Counted from the first letter of the stretch, positions 8,130 through 17,170 are shown. The stretch: 64,000 nt of DNA from CAVPNY01 sp963706905 (GCA_963706905.1 CAVPNY010000014.1:108571-172570); one strand, 5' to 3'. Notes: generated by a model from the letters alone, not told the origin. A program made the numbers and translations.

Positions 8130-8431
8130 AGCTAATCCTTGTCGCCAATGCCAGGATATTCAGGTCAAATCCCGGGGGCGGCAAACCGGGAGGCGGCAAA
8201 CCGGGGGGTAGTCGACCAGGAGGCGGCCAACCTGGAGGCAGCCGGCCTGGAGGTGGCAAACCGGGAGGCAGCCAGCCTGGAGGTGGCAGACCCGGAGGCA
8301 GCCGGCCTGGGCGCAGTCGACCCAAGAGTAGCCGACCAACCGCGTTGGTCGACCGCCAACCCGGGAGCTTCCGACCATCCACATTGGTCGGCAGGTCGCC
8401 TCAAATCTTTCCCGGAAGGGAACCGCGATGA
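8126..8431 (+). CDS. Gly/Pro-rich pentapeptide-repeat protein, ATGA-coupled on both sides
   Basis: A 101-aa ORF whose ATG overlaps the stop of the CoA-binding gene and whose stop overlaps the ATG of the flavodoxin gene. After MKLILVANARIFRS come about eleven copies of a five-residue unit, mostly (K/R/Q)PGG(G/S), then a tail of RP-rich degenerate sequence ending PGREPR. The product would be strongly basic and disordered. The DNA underneath is a 15-bp tandem repeat, so it may be a minisatellite that happens to be open. The double ATGA coupling argues for translation. No family is recognised. Confidence 0.45.
   Translation: MKLILVANARIFRSNPGGGKPGGGKPGGSRPGGGQPGGSRPGGGKPGGSQPGGGRPGGSRPGRSRPKSSRPTALVDRQPGSFRPSTLVGRSPQIFPGREPR
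8168..8332 (+). repeat. Minisatellite, 11 units of 15 bp
   Basis: Eleven degenerate 15-bp units (consensus close to AAACCGGGAGGCGGC). All units keep the same reading frame within the ORF at 8126-8431. Directly after it, 8333-8351 is a perfect palindrome (CGACCAAC/GTTGGTCG) whose core ACCGCGTTGG recurs near 40753. Confidence 0.85.
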
Positions 8432-9018
8432 AGAAAATCCTTGTCACTTACGCTACGATGGCTGGCTCGACCGCCGAGGTCGCCCAGGTGGTGGGTGAGG
8501 AGATCGCCCGGAGCGGACTCCAGGTTGAGGTCCTGCCCCTCAGCGAGGTTAAAAACCTGGACGATTATGCCGGTGTGGTGGTGGGGGCGCCCATGATCCT
8601 GGGCTGGCACCGCGAGGCGCGCAGATTCCTCAAGCAGTACCGCAAATCCTTTGTGCATATCCCACTGGCAGTCTTTGCCATGGCGATCAGCCTGACGCAG
8701 ACCGGCGAACCCAGCCTGGATGGAGTGCCAATAACTGTGGACGAGAAACTGCCCAAAGCTCCTGAGAAAGCCGGCAGCCTGAGCTTCAAAGAGCGCTATG
8801 CCAGGCTCTCAAACTATGTTCAGCCCATTCTAAAAGCAGCCCGTCCGGCCAAACCGGTGAGCCTCGGTGTTTTCGGCGGGCGCATGGAATATGGCCGGCT
8901 AAAATGGTGGGCGGTGCTGTTCGTCATGGTGATCATCCAGGCGCACGCCGGAGACCTGCGTAATTGGGATGCCATCCGCGCCTGGGCCGCCAACCTACCG
9001 GCAGCCTTCCAGTTATAG
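8428..9018 (+). CDS. Flavodoxin-domain protein
   Basis: A 196-aa protein with the FMN phosphate loop TYATMAGSTAEVA near the N-terminus and VVVGAPMILGWHREARRFL, as in the flavodoxin_5 / protoporphyrinogen-oxidase (HemG-like) group. A hydrophobic stretch near 158-168 (WAVLFVMVIIQ) may be a membrane-associating helix. It would bind FMN and act as an electron carrier or menaquinone-dependent oxidase; heme context is absent here. It is the last gene of the coupled trio starting at 7626. Confidence 0.85.
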   Translation: MKKILVTYATMAGSTAEVAQVVGEEIARSGLQVEVLPLSEVKNLDDYAGVVVGAPMILGWHREARRFLKQYRKSFVHIPLAVFAMAISLTQTGEPSLDGVPITVDEKLPKAPEKAGSLSFKERYARLSNYVQPILKAARPAKPVSLGVFGGRMEYGRLKWWAVLFVMVIIQAHAGDLRNWDAIRAWAANLPAAFQL

Positions 9019-9020
9019 AA

Positions 9021-9069
9021 AGATCTCGGAGGTCTGTGGCAAACGGAGTTTGCACGACCTCCGAGATCT
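9021..9069. repeat. Palindromic repeat, TCGGAGGTC type
   Basis: Outer arms of 14 bp (9021-9034 with 9056-9069) enclose an inner stem GCAAAC/GTTTGC. It starts 3 bp after the flavodoxin stop and could terminate transcription. It is close kin to 40777-40810 and 62969-63002. Confidence 0.75.
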
Positions 9070-9089
9070 CCGATCTTCCAGATGCGGAA

Positions 9090-9988
9090 ATGAGCCAGAA
9101 AATTCCTTGGACCACCGAGGATATCCCCGACCAGAGCGGGAAGATTGTGATCGTTACCGGGGCCAACAGCGGCATCGGTTTCGAGACTGCCCGCCTGCTG
9201 GCGCTGCACGGCGCGGCGGTGGTCATGGCCTGCCGCAACCTGGAAAAGGGCAGGCGGCCGTCGACCAGATTCGCAACCAGAATCCCCGCGGGCAGGCCAT
9301 CCTGCAGCGGCTGGATCTCGCCGATCTGGCCTCGGTGGGACAGTTCTCTGAGAGCTATCTTGCGGAATTTGATCGGCTGGACATCCTGATCAACAATGCT
9401 GGCGTCATGGTGCCCCCTTACCAACGCACCGCGGACGGGTTCGAGCTCCAGTTCGCCACCAACCATCTGGGGCACTTCAAGTTGACCGGGCTGCTGATCG
9501 ATATGCTGCAAAGCACCCCTGATGCGCGGGTCGTCACGGTCTCCAGCGGATTGCATATCTTTGGCAGGATCGATTTCCGTGATCTGAACAGCCAGCGCTC
9601 CTATCAAAAAATGCTGGCTTACTGCCAGAGCAAGCTCGCCAATGTGCTCTTTGGTTACGAGCTGCAACGGCGCTCGGCTGGCAGCGGAGGGTTTCCGATC
9701 AGCATTGTCGTCCATCCAGGTTATGCTGCCACGAACGTGCAGCGCTACAACCCGCCGTTCAGGATGCTAAATCCGATCATGGCGCAGAGCCAGGAGATGG
9801 GTGCGCTGCCCAGCCTGTACGCGGCGACCAGCCCCGAAATCCACGGTGGGGAATACATCGGGCCGGATCGATTCTTTGGCCAACATGGATACCCACACAA
9901 AGCCCGTTCGAGCCCACGTTCCTATGATCAGGATTTGGCCTGCCACCTGTGGGAAGTCTCCGAAGAGCTGACCCAAATTCAATACTGA
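9090..9988 (+). pseudogene. Short-chain dehydrogenase/reductase, frameshifted
   Basis: An SDR of the retinol-dehydrogenase-like group. The start MSQKIPWTTEDIPDQSGK is followed by the cofactor loop TGANSGIGFE. After an indel near 9250-9258 (AAAAGGG run) the frame changes and continues with NNAGVM, the catalytic VSSG serine and the YCQSK motif (YxxxK), ending about residue 300. Merged length is normal. It would reduce or oxidise carbonyl/alcohol substrates with NAD(P)H. Everything apart from the shift looks functional, so a sequencing error in the homopolymer run is possible. Confidence 0.85.
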
Positions 9989-10160
9989 TGTGGCTGTCAT
10001 TCAGAGCAAAAGGCCTGAGCCCAAGCGCAGCAGCAGCGAAGGGGAAGCGAAGAGCCTTTATCACCCTGGCCTGGCAGTTGCCTGAGGGATGCATCGCTGC
10101 GGTAAGTGACGCTGCAGCTAAGCATGACACATTCGTAAGAGCTACAAGACTATCAGACCA
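9989..10160. other. Intergenic region with dispersed-repeat-like sequence
   Basis: This gap contains TGTCATTCAGAGC followed by AGC-rich sequence, resembling the GAGC...TGACA dispersed repeats seen elsewhere in the window. No gene is visible. Confidence 0.35.
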
Positions 10161-11681
10161 TCAGCCTGAGGGACTAAACCCGTAGATCTCCCCGTATTTC
10201 GAGCGGAAATAGCGGATCAAAGGCTGCACGTCTAAATTGGGCTTGCCGGTTACACGCTCGGTGAGCTCCAGCGTGGTGTACTTCCCGCCTGGGCGGTATA
10301 TATTCTCGGTCAGCCAGCCGAGTAATGTCTTAAACTGGCCATTCTCCAGTTCCTGGGGGATATCAGGGTGGGCTTCCAATGCCTTCTCATAAAACATCGC
10401 TGAAAGGATATTGCCTAAAGTGTATCCCTGGAACATTCCCCCAATAAACCCAACATACCAGTGCACATCCTGCATCACGCCGTCTTTATCATCGCTGGGG
10501 ATAACCCCCAAATCTCGCCTGTAGCTCTCTCGCCAGGCTTCCGGCAGGTCTTTAACCGCCAGGCTGCCCTCCAATAGCTCCATTTCCAGTTCAAAGCGGA
10601 TCATCGGGTGCAGGTTGTAAGTGACTTCGTCGGCATCGGTGCGGATTAGCGAGGGCTGGACCTGGTTAATGGCCCGATAAAAATTCTCGAGAGGGACATC
10701 GTTAAACTGTTCAGGGAAGAAGACCTGCAACCGGGGATAATAATGCTTCCAAAAAGCCCGGCTGCGCCCCACCAGATTCTCCCAGGTGCGCGATTGGCTT
10801 TCTCCGATGCTGGCCGTATACGAAAAGAACAGCGGGGAGGCCTCATAAGCCGGGTTGATCCCCTGAAAGTGCATGGCATGCCCGGCTTCGTGAATGGCAG
10901 AAAACAAACAATCGCTGATATCATCTTCTCTGACTCGGGTAGTGATGCGGATGTCATTGATTGAGAATGGCATGGTGAAGGGGTGGTGAGTCAGGTCCAT
11001 GCGACCGCGGTCGAAATCGTAGCCCAGCTCGCGGATCACCTCATCTGAAAATCTGAGCTGATTCTCCTTCGGGAAGTGCCCGCGCAGGCAGGAGGCATCC
11101 ACTGGCGGCTGTTGGCGGATAGCCTCGATCAACGGAACCAATTGTGCGCGGAGTTCAGCGAAGATCCGCCGAATTTCTGCGGCTTTCATTCCATAATCAG
11201 CCCGAGCGATGAGGGGATCAGCGATATGATCGTATCCGGGGAAAAAGTCTGCGAAGCGGCGGGAAAACTCGAGGGTTTTCTCCAGGTATGGAGCGATCTT
11301 TTTCCAGTTATTCTCCGAACACGCTGACATCCATGTCTGGTAGGCGGCTACCGAATGTTCCGAAAATTCGCTCATGAATTCCGGCGGGACTTTGCCCAGA
11401 CGTTCGAATTCCCGGCGAGTGGCTCGCACCAGGGCTGCATCGTCATCATCGAAGGGCAGGCTCTCCGCGTAGGGCTCCAGCTCTTCCAACAGGCGGAGCA
11501 GATCGGGATCGACCAGCCTCTCCTGAGCAAGTCTGTCCAGCAGCGCAGCCAGGCGCCCGTGACCTTGTGCTGCTTTTGGCGGCATATAGGTTGATTGATC
11601 CCAGCTCAAGAATAAAGAAGCAGATTGCAGATCGTATAGTTCCTGCAGCATCGTTTTAAATCTTTTTAATTTCTCTTCCAT
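10161..11681 (-). CDS. M32 family carboxypeptidase (carboxypeptidase Taq)
   Basis: About 506 aa from the second of two adjacent ATGs (11681), which has GGAGG at a 6-nt spacing. A longer reading to 11816 is not supported. The zinc site HEAGH lies at 264-268 with the third ligand in SIGESQSRTWEN (Glu294), as in thermostable carboxypeptidase 1. The C-terminal half keeps the family motifs RTDADEVTYNLHPMIRFELE and DVHWYVGFIGGMFQGYTLGN. It removes C-terminal amino acids from peptides in the cytoplasm. Length and motifs are typical. Confidence 0.95.
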   Translation of the reverse strand: MEEKLKRFKTMLQELYDLQSASLFLSWDQSTYMPPKAAQGHGRLAALLDRLAQERLVDPDLLRLLEELEPYAESLPFDDDDAALVRATRREFERLGKVPPEFMSEFSEHSVAAYQTWMSACSENNWKKIAPYLEKTLEFSRRFADFFPGYDHIADPLIARADYGMKAAEIRRIFAELRAQLVPLIEAIRQQPPVDASCLRGHFPKENQLRFSDEVIRELGYDFDRGRMDLTHHPFTMPFSINDIRITTRVREDDISDCLFSAIHEAGHAMHFQGINPAYEASPLFFSYTASIGESQSRTWENLVGRSRAFWKHYYPRLQVFFPEQFNDVPLENFYRAINQVQPSLIRTDADEVTYNLHPMIRFELEMELLEGSLAVKDLPEAWRESYRRDLGVIPSDDKDGVMQDVHWYVGFIGGMFQGYTLGNILSAMFYEKALEAHPDIPQELENGQFKTLLGWLTENIYRPGGKYTTLELTERVTGKPNLDVQPLIRYFRSKYGEIYGFSPSG

Positions 11682-11943
11682 CATGTGCCTCCGATTTTCT
11701 TTACCCCGAAAACCACCTCTGGATTTAATCTTCCCCTGGAACGAGAAGGTATCCACCCAAGGGATATCCATCTCGTGATGTTGGATAATTTTACCTCTTC
11801 TTATCGCAATTGCCACAAATCTACGCTTCTAAATAGCAACTCCATTCCAAGCTCTAGCTTTGGCTTATGAAAGGATCATCATCGCCGACCTGCAGAAGGC
11901 ATACGCCGGCAATTTCGGACAATTTTCCTCTTGACTATCTAGA

Positions 11944-11961
11944 ATGAACGTTCTAAAATAT
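11944..11961. promoter_or_regulatory. Possible operator: imperfect palindrome with GAACGTTC core
   Basis: The sequence around TAGAATGAACGTTCTA is an imperfect inverted repeat with the exact 8-bp palindrome GAACGTTC, similar to TetR-type operators. It sits about 75 bp before the DUF1801 gene at 12033. No adjacent repressor gene is present. Confidence 0.3.
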
Positions 11962-12032
11962 AGCCCTCACCCATCTTGGGTGAGTGAGAACTTTGCTTCA
12001 ACGACAATCAATTGCTAATATAGGAGGTTTCT

Positions 12033-12480
12033 ATGAGCCCAAACAAGGACACGCAAACGTCCCAGGGATTCACGGACGAGGAAAAAGCTGCAATGAAGGA
12101 GCGCGCCAAGGAGCTGAAGGCGGAAAGCGCGCGCGAACAAGAACAAGGCGGAAGGGGAAAGCGACGTGCTCGCCAAGATCGCCGAGATGCAGGAACCGGA
12201 TCGCGGCATGGCCGAGCGGCTGCATGCCATCGTAAAAGCCAGCGCACCGACCCTCTCGCCGAAAACCTGGTACGGGATGCCCGCGTATGCCAAGGACGGC
12301 AAGGTCGTCTGCTTCTTCCAAAGCGCGCAGAAGTTCAATGCGAGGTACGCGACGCTCGGCTTCAACGACACGGCGCACCTCGACGAAGGCGCCATGTGGC
12401 CGACCTCCTTCGCGCTGAAGGAGCTGACTGCCACCGAAGAGGCAATTATCAGCGCGCTCGTGAAGAAAGCGGTGAGCTGA
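12033..12480 (+). pseudogene. DUF1801/YdhG-like protein, frameshifted
   Basis: A consensus AGGAGG lies before the ATG. The N-terminus (GFTDEEKAAMKERAKELKAE) and the remainder (DVLAKIAEMQEPDRGMAERLHAIV, then LSPKTWYGMPAYAKDGKVVCFFQSAQKF) lie in two frames with an indel around 12140-12160. Merged, it matches a widespread 145-aa DUF1801 protein. Its GC content is higher than its surroundings, so recent transfer from a high-GC donor is possible. Confidence 0.8.
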
Positions 12481-12542
12481 GGACTGATTGCAAGTGTAAG
12501 CGACCCAGACATTTAAATCATCGGGCTTATTCAGTAAAAGTG

Positions 12543-12580
12543 AGCGCGCCAGCGACAAATCTATCTTTCGCTGGTGCGCT
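12543..12580 (+). terminator. Terminator after the DUF1801 gene
   Basis: A 13-bp stem with one G-U pair (12543-12555 with 12568-12580) and 12-nt loop, followed by TTT, lies about 60 bp after the stop. Confidence 0.65.
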
Positions 12581-12644
12581 TTGGGGGTCGCGCAATTAAT
12601 TTACGTGGTCAACCGTGAGTTTGTAAAATAACTTTCAGCCTCGC

Positions 12645-13202
12645 CTAGTCAATCTCGATCCACACTGAAGGGTCAGATAAGACATTGACTTTCACCTGAA
12701 TCTTCATTCTCAAGTGGCCATCATCGATGGTCACTTCTTTGAATAACACCTCTCCAGGTGAGTCGATCGCCATATGGCTTAATTCATATTCCATCTCACG
12801 ATTGGCTTTGACGATACACGCATGGCTGAGATCGATCCCCGGCATGTCGACAGCCACAATCTGGATTTTGAGCGCGTCGTTCTCCGCTCCCAGGCTCACA
12901 TCCAGGCTGCCGGCTGCTCTGGAACCATCCGCTTGGACTTTCATCCCCTCGAAATGGATGAAACCATCCTGCAGCTCCACACGGGTGATCTCGTCCAGCA
13001 GCTGGCCGCAGGGATCCTCTGAATGGACCGGCCCTACCAGGGATTGCAGCTCAAGCTCATCTACAGGGATATTAATATCGATCTCAGGCAGGTCTGTGCT
13101 GACCTCGACAGGGATAAATGAGCAGGCTGATGCTGCGAGAGCAAGGACAGCCAAGGCGGCAGCGATCATGAAAACAGGGTTCTTACAGGTTTTGGGGTAC
13201 AT
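12645..13202 (-). CDS. Lipoprotein of unknown function
   Basis: A 185-aa lipoprotein. The signal peptide ends at ASAC (Cys27). The mature part looks all-beta, with alternating hydrophobic residues (ITRVELQDGFIHFEGMKV, GSLDVSLGAENDALKIQIVAVDMPGIDL, LRMKIQVKVNVL), similar in style to membrane-proximal lipid-binding or carrier lipoproteins. Two internal cysteines (in DPCG and HACIV) could form a disulphide. It is the third of three minus-strand exported genes but has its own terminator-separated position. No family is recognised. Confidence 0.75.
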   Translation of the reverse strand: MYPKTCKNPVFMIAAALAVLALAASACSFIPVEVSTDLPEIDINIPVDELELQSLVGPVHSEDPCGQLLDEITRVELQDGFIHFEGMKVQADGSRAAGSLDVSLGAENDALKIQIVAVDMPGIDLSHACIVKANREMEYELSHMAIDSPGEVLFKEVTIDDGHLRMKIQVKVNVLSDPSVWIEID

Positions 13203-13295
13203 CTTATTTTTCCTTTTTTGAAAAGTTCTTTCGGGATTGTTTCTTGGATCTACTTTATATACGGAAATGTTTCAGGGGAGTCTCGCGGGCAGATC

Positions 13296-13331
13296 CTCCT
13301 CCAGAGGGGTTTCTACCCCCCTCTAGAGGAG
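13296..13331. repeat. Hairpin in the leader of the lipoprotein gene
   Basis: A 14-bp inverted repeat with one mismatch (13296-13309 with 13318-13331) lies about 100 bp before the lipoprotein start. It could be an attenuator-like leader structure or a repeat; no T-tract follows. Confidence 0.4.
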
Positions 13332-13404
13332 TGTTTTCAACCGCGGAGAAGCTCAGAACAGCTCGTTTAGAATGGCTATGCGCATAAATCCTGCCTTCAT
13401 CAGC

Positions 13405-13445
13405 AAAAACAGCCGCCTCCGGCAAACTCGGAGGCGGCTGTTTTT
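13405..13445 (-). terminator. Strong bidirectional terminator
   Basis: AAAAACAGCCGCCTCC (13405-13420) pairs perfectly with its complement at 13430-13445, giving an 11-bp GC stem flanked by an A-tract and a T-tract. It lies directly after the stop of the 472-aa lipoprotein gene. Confidence 0.9.
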
Positions 13446-13468
13446 CGAAAACTGCAAGCACTTTAGAT

Positions 13469-14887
13469 TCACTCGGATCCATCGACCAGCCAGGATGCGC
13501 CGATACAATCGCCAGGTAGCTCGTTGATCAGTTGCCGGTAGACTGGAACATCGCCACTGTGAGGGATAGCCCGCCCGCGCAGGTGCACCTCATCGCCCAC
13601 CCGGGCTACGACCTTGCCTGCCGCATCCATGATGACCACTGACTGATCCTCCAACCGCGCCGACCAATCAGCCGGCCAGAGCAAATTCATGTTGGACCCA
13701 TTGTCGGTTTGCAGGTGGAGGCAGCGGTTATAGTCTTCCGCAACCAGCACCCCCGAGATCGATCCTGAGTCCAACACTTGTTGATCAAGCGCCGGCTTGT
13801 AACGCAGGAACAGCACCTTGCGTGTCGCATTCGGGATCACATCCAGGGCAATAAGCTCCGCATCCGATCGCAGGTTAGGACGCACCCCGCAGGCGATCCA
13901 ATAATCTCCCTGGCAAGCGGACGGGATCTGCTGCTGGACCCATGTATCGATGCTTCCCCCGCCTCCGCCCATGTATACCTCCTCCCCTACCTGGGCGGCC
14001 ACCTCCCCGCTCTCGTTGATCACCAGCACCTGATCTCCCGCGATACGCAGGGTGTACCCGGGTTGCCAGATGGGCACCAGGTTACCCCCGCCTCCTAGCG
14101 GCTGAACGTACAGACAGCCTTCCTCCAGCCGGAGCGTACCAATCAGCAAAGCCGTCATACACATTCCAAGTCCCTCGACCGGCTTTTGACGCGCAAAGGC
14201 GATGCCCGGCACGAGTGGAGTGAGCAGCAGGTCCATATCCCGCGCCGTCGATGCGCCTTCAACGACGGTCACCTCAACCCCTTCCGGAAGCTGCGCGCCG
14301 ACGCGATCCAGCTCGGCTTCAAACCATTCATGATCACTGACCGTTACCTCGACGCGATTGCCTGACACATCCAGGGAGGCATTTACATCAAAGTCGAGTT
14401 TTGCAAGCTCGTGGATAGCCTGGGCATAGATCGTCTCGAGTTCAGCCAGGGTAAAGCGCGCCTGGCGCACCTCGACCTGCTGGGCAAAAGGTTTGCCGGC
14501 CAGGTATGGACGGATGGTCTGTTCTCCATTGCGCGTGAAAAGGATTACGATCCGAAAGTCTGGCTCATGCTCGATCCACAGTCCCCCAAAAGTGTCCGCC
14601 TCGTCCGCCTGGAGAGCGGCATTCAACGCACCGATCCCCTCCTGAAACTGCAAACGGTGGATGGCCTGCTCCAGCGGGATGCCGTACCGCCTGGCATATG
14701 CTTCTGCGTCCACGCGCAGGCTTTCCTCGGGGCTCAGGACACCTTGTTCACCCTCAACTATTTCGTGTGTAGGAGTGGTGGTGCCTGAGAACGGCATCTC
14801 CGGTGTAGACGGTGAGCTGCAACCAGCGACCAAAACGGCCAGCGCCAGAGTGGCGACCGTCCTCATAATTCGTTGGTTTGGAAACAT
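13469..14887 (-). CDS. Lipoprotein with two beta-barrel-like repeats
   Basis: A 472-aa lipoprotein (lipobox LVAGC, Cys23). The N-terminal third resembles a generic exported domain with YARRYGIPLEQAIHRLQFQE. The C-terminal part holds two similar modules, about residues 255-315 and 385-455: EGCLYVQ...LVPIWQPGYTLR...VLVINESGEVAAQVGEEVYMGGG and NRCLHLQ...LLWPADWSARL...VVIMDAAGKVVARVGDEVHLRG. The W-P-x-G/W plus G-x-V-A-x-V-G-(D/E)-E-V pattern suggests an OB-like fold. GGAGG precedes the ATG. It follows the TPR membrane protein by 45 bp and is probably in one operon with it. Confidence 0.8.
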   Translation of the reverse strand: MFPNQRIMRTVATLALAVLVAGCSSPSTPEMPFSGTTTPTHEIVEGEQGVLSPEESLRVDAEAYARRYGIPLEQAIHRLQFQEGIGALNAALQADEADTFGGLWIEHEPDFRIVILFTRNGEQTIRPYLAGKPFAQQVEVRQARFTLAELETIYAQAIHELAKLDFDVNASLDVSGNRVEVTVSDHEWFEAELDRVGAQLPEGVEVTVVEGASTARDMDLLLTPLVPGIAFARQKPVEGLGMCMTALLIGTLRLEEGCLYVQPLGGGGNLVPIWQPGYTLRIAGDQVLVINESGEVAAQVGEEVYMGGGGGSIDTWVQQQIPSACQGDYWIACGVRPNLRSDAELIALDVIPNATRKVLFLRYKPALDQQVLDSGSISGVLVAEDYNRCLHLQTDNGSNMNLLWPADWSARLEDQSVVIMDAAGKVVARVGDEVHLRGRAIPHSGDVPVYRQLINELPGDCIGASWLVDGSE

Positions 14888-14932
14888 CGTAGCCTCCTGC
14901 GCTCCACTGGGAAGGTACCACTTTCCCGCACT

Positions 14933-16618
14933 CTAGCGCAATCTTTTCAAAGCCAGGTAACCCCCGATCAATAAGACAATAACACCGGCTGCCATGAGTA
15001 TGATCGAAATCTGTCCATTGCCTGTAGGCTCTGTGGTTGAGAGCAGGACTGTTGGGGAGGGTAGGGGTTGGGACGTCGCGGTTGGCGCTGAGGTCGGTGC
15101 CAGGGTGGGATTCCGGGTTGGCGCTAGAGTTGGTTTCAGGGTTGGCGCGCGGGACGGGGAGGGTAGCGGCGTCATTGTCGCTTTGACTTCTACAGTTTGG
15201 GTAGCCTGCTCCCCTGTAGCCGTTGGAACTGGAGCGATCCTTTTCACCCATTCGGTGATGTATTCCGCTGGGGGCAAATCCATACCAAACATAGGTACGA
15301 AATAGTCTGCTTTAGGCGACGCAGGCTGGGCAGCCTCGAGCTCTTGCCCGATCTTCAGCTCGTCCAGAACAGGCTGAAGCTTCTCCGCCGAAGCGTTGTT
15401 TGGTAGTCCTGAAAGATATAAGACGGCTAAACCATAGTGCGGCGCGGCGTCGTCCGGCAGGAGACGGGCTGCTGCCTGGCAGGCCTGCACAGCCACTGAT
15501 AAATCGGAAGATTTGTCCATATTCAATCTGTAGTAGATCGCGCAAAGGTCCAACCAGGCCGGCCCATCGCTGGGTGTGGTCTCGGACAGCAGGCTGGCTG
15601 CTTCCTGGCAAGCCTTCACACCCAATGGCGGGAAAATCTCGCCAAAACCAGGGTTCTTGTGCCAACCACTGTAACTCAACCCGTAGTAAGTTCCGCAAAG
15701 CCTCACCCAGGCCTGACCATCCTTAGGACTGCCCTTGACAGCAACCTGGGCAGCCTTCAGATGCTCCCAGGGTACTGGCTGCATCAGCGATATAGAAAAA
15801 TCGTTAGCCGGGCCTGGCTCAAAGTTCTCCCAAGACCAGCGCACCCGGCCTCCATCAACGATGCCGCCTTGCGGCATCTTCACAATCGTCTGCGGTGAGA
15901 CCGGGTAGGGCAGATTGACCTCCAGCACAGCTTTGCCGATCGGCCCTGCCCAGCCAGCTCCCGTCTGAAAAATATAGCCGAATTCCATGATCAGGCCTTT
16001 CCACTTGGCCTCCGGTCTCTGCGCTGGTAACATATAGCTGACCTTGATAACAGTTTTTTCTTTTGCCGGGAAGGTGACCGGGAAGCTTGCCCACGGAAGT
16101 GGGGGTCTCTCCTCTCCTTTCGGGTTCGGCAGATCGCTCACCTGGTAATCGACTGGCTTTCCTTTCACTATTATCTGAAATCGTTGGATGGCCGGGACAA
16201 TCGCATCGGGATGATTTAGCCATCGGTCGTCTTCCAGGGCTAAAGCCAGCGGGAACCAGACGGTTGTGCTCACCTTCTCATTGGTGGGATTCCACATCGT
16301 AAAGTCAGCTTCCACTTCTGCAACAGCCGGGAACCAGACATCAAAACCGTACCCGGCCGCGTCCCAGGCGACCACGTTGTTATCTGCTTCCGTCGCTTCG
16401 CGCACGTTGAGGATCACTTTCTCAGCCTGCATTTCGATGGGGGTCTTATATTCCGGCTTCAGACTGCTGCCTGCCGGCAAGATCGGCTCCGGACCTACAT
16501 CTGCCTGAGCAGGGACCACAAACACCAACGCGTTGAAAATACTCGCCAATCCCAGGCTGCAGCCGATTGCCCAGGCAACCACTATCCCACGCATGTTTTT
16601 TCGAAAGGTCTCGTTCAT
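14933..16618 (-). CDS. Exported membrane-anchored protein with TPR-like region
   Basis: About 561 aa from the ATG at 16618, which has AAGGAA upstream. A longer reading to 16765 lacks an RBS. A signal peptide (GIVVAWAIGCSLGL...PAQA) leads into a beta-rich domain whose FDVWFPAVAEVEADFTMWNP and TVIKVSYMLP motifs suggest an immunoglobulin-like exported fold. Then come helical repeats with paired cysteines (LCGTYYGLSY, VKACQEAASLL, LCAIYYRLN, VQACQAAARLL), resembling TPRs. A Pro/Thr stalk (about 495-535) precedes a final transmembrane helix and KRLR stop-transfer. It would project outward from the membrane. It is first in a two-gene operon. Confidence 0.8.
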   Translation of the reverse strand: MNETFRKNMRGIVVAWAIGCSLGLASIFNALVFVVPAQADVGPEPILPAGSSLKPEYKTPIEMQAEKVILNVREATEADNNVVAWDAAGYGFDVWFPAVAEVEADFTMWNPTNEKVSTTVWFPLALALEDDRWLNHPDAIVPAIQRFQIIVKGKPVDYQVSDLPNPKGEERPPLPWASFPVTFPAKEKTVIKVSYMLPAQRPEAKWKGLIMEFGYIFQTGAGWAGPIGKAVLEVNLPYPVSPQTIVKMPQGGIVDGGRVRWSWENFEPGPANDFSISLMQPVPWEHLKAAQVAVKGSPKDGQAWVRLCGTYYGLSYSGWHKNPGFGEIFPPLGVKACQEAASLLSETTPSDGPAWLDLCAIYYRLNMDKSSDLSVAVQACQAAARLLPDDAAPHYGLAVLYLSGLPNNASAEKLQPVLDELKIGQELEAAQPASPKADYFVPMFGMDLPPAEYITEWVKRIAPVPTATGEQATQTVEVKATMTPLPSPSRAPTLKPTLAPTRNPTLAPTSAPTATSQPLPSPTVLLSTTEPTGNGQISIILMAAGVIVLLIGGYLALKRLR

Positions 16619-16904
16619 TGGGTATTTCCTTCGATTTGTCCCCTTCGCTTCAGCACCAGGAAGATTACTTCGGGTGCATGTCCCATCATCATTTCGTCCA
16701 CCACAAGCTAGAGCGCTTCCCGTGAGGGGTGCTGCAAATGTACTGATCGCTACAACATGGCTCATCCAAAATGAGGCGCGAAGCCGCCCGGTAGGTGGTA
16801 ACCCTCCCTCGAAAATGGCTGGATGAGACGGTTTATCTATCTATAAAATACACTTATATTTCAAAAAGTCAAATGTTTGGGAATGGATTTTTACTTAATA
16901 AATA
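16619..16904. other. Intergenic region upstream of the TPR membrane protein
   Basis: No gene is visible here. It should hold the promoter of the 14933-16618 gene, but no clear -35/-10 pair was recognised. Confidence 0.4.
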
Positions 16905-17170
16905 TCTCCCTAGCGAACGCCCCTTCGATCACCCTCACCGCTGCCCTCAACCCCCTGCTCAGCCCGGATCTGTTCCCCCAGACTGGCAGCTGCCTCCCGC
17001 AGCTTTTTTGATTGCACAAGCTCAACCAGAGAAGCTGCCAGTCCCTTTGCCTCCAGCTTCGTCCTCCGGATGGGCTGTGGTCCCACTCCCAATTCAAACA
17101 CCTGCTGCCCCAGTAGAACTGGTCGGCGATATGCTGGATGACCAGCGTCGGAAGGCCGGCGCGCAGAGCG
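16905..17170 (-). pseudogene. Remnant of a UGT-type glycosyltransferase (C-terminal end)
   Basis: Minus-strand pieces in alternating frames read GLPTLVIQHIADQFYWGSR, then ELGVGPQPIRRTKLEAKGLAASLVELV, then VRVIEGAF. This is the C-terminal nucleotide-sugar region of family-1 glycosyltransferases (the usual HxADQ...W motif survives). At least two frameshifts occur and the N-terminal two thirds are missing. Upstream of the fragment is CACTGAGCTTGTCGAAGTG, a dispersed-repeat motif, so the gene was probably truncated by such an element. Confidence 0.7.

Noticed and set aside
8168..8332. Possible CRISPR array
   Set aside because: Units are 15 bp, contiguous and without spacers, so this is a minisatellite.
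8110..8447. Minus-strand Pro/Leu-rich frames over the minisatellite
   Set aside because: Complement of the repeat; no RBS and no coupling, unlike the plus-strand ORF at 8126.
16619..16904. Possible riboswitch in the leader of the TPR membrane protein
   Set aside because: No known riboswitch core motif was found, and the GC-rich pieces do not pair convincingly.
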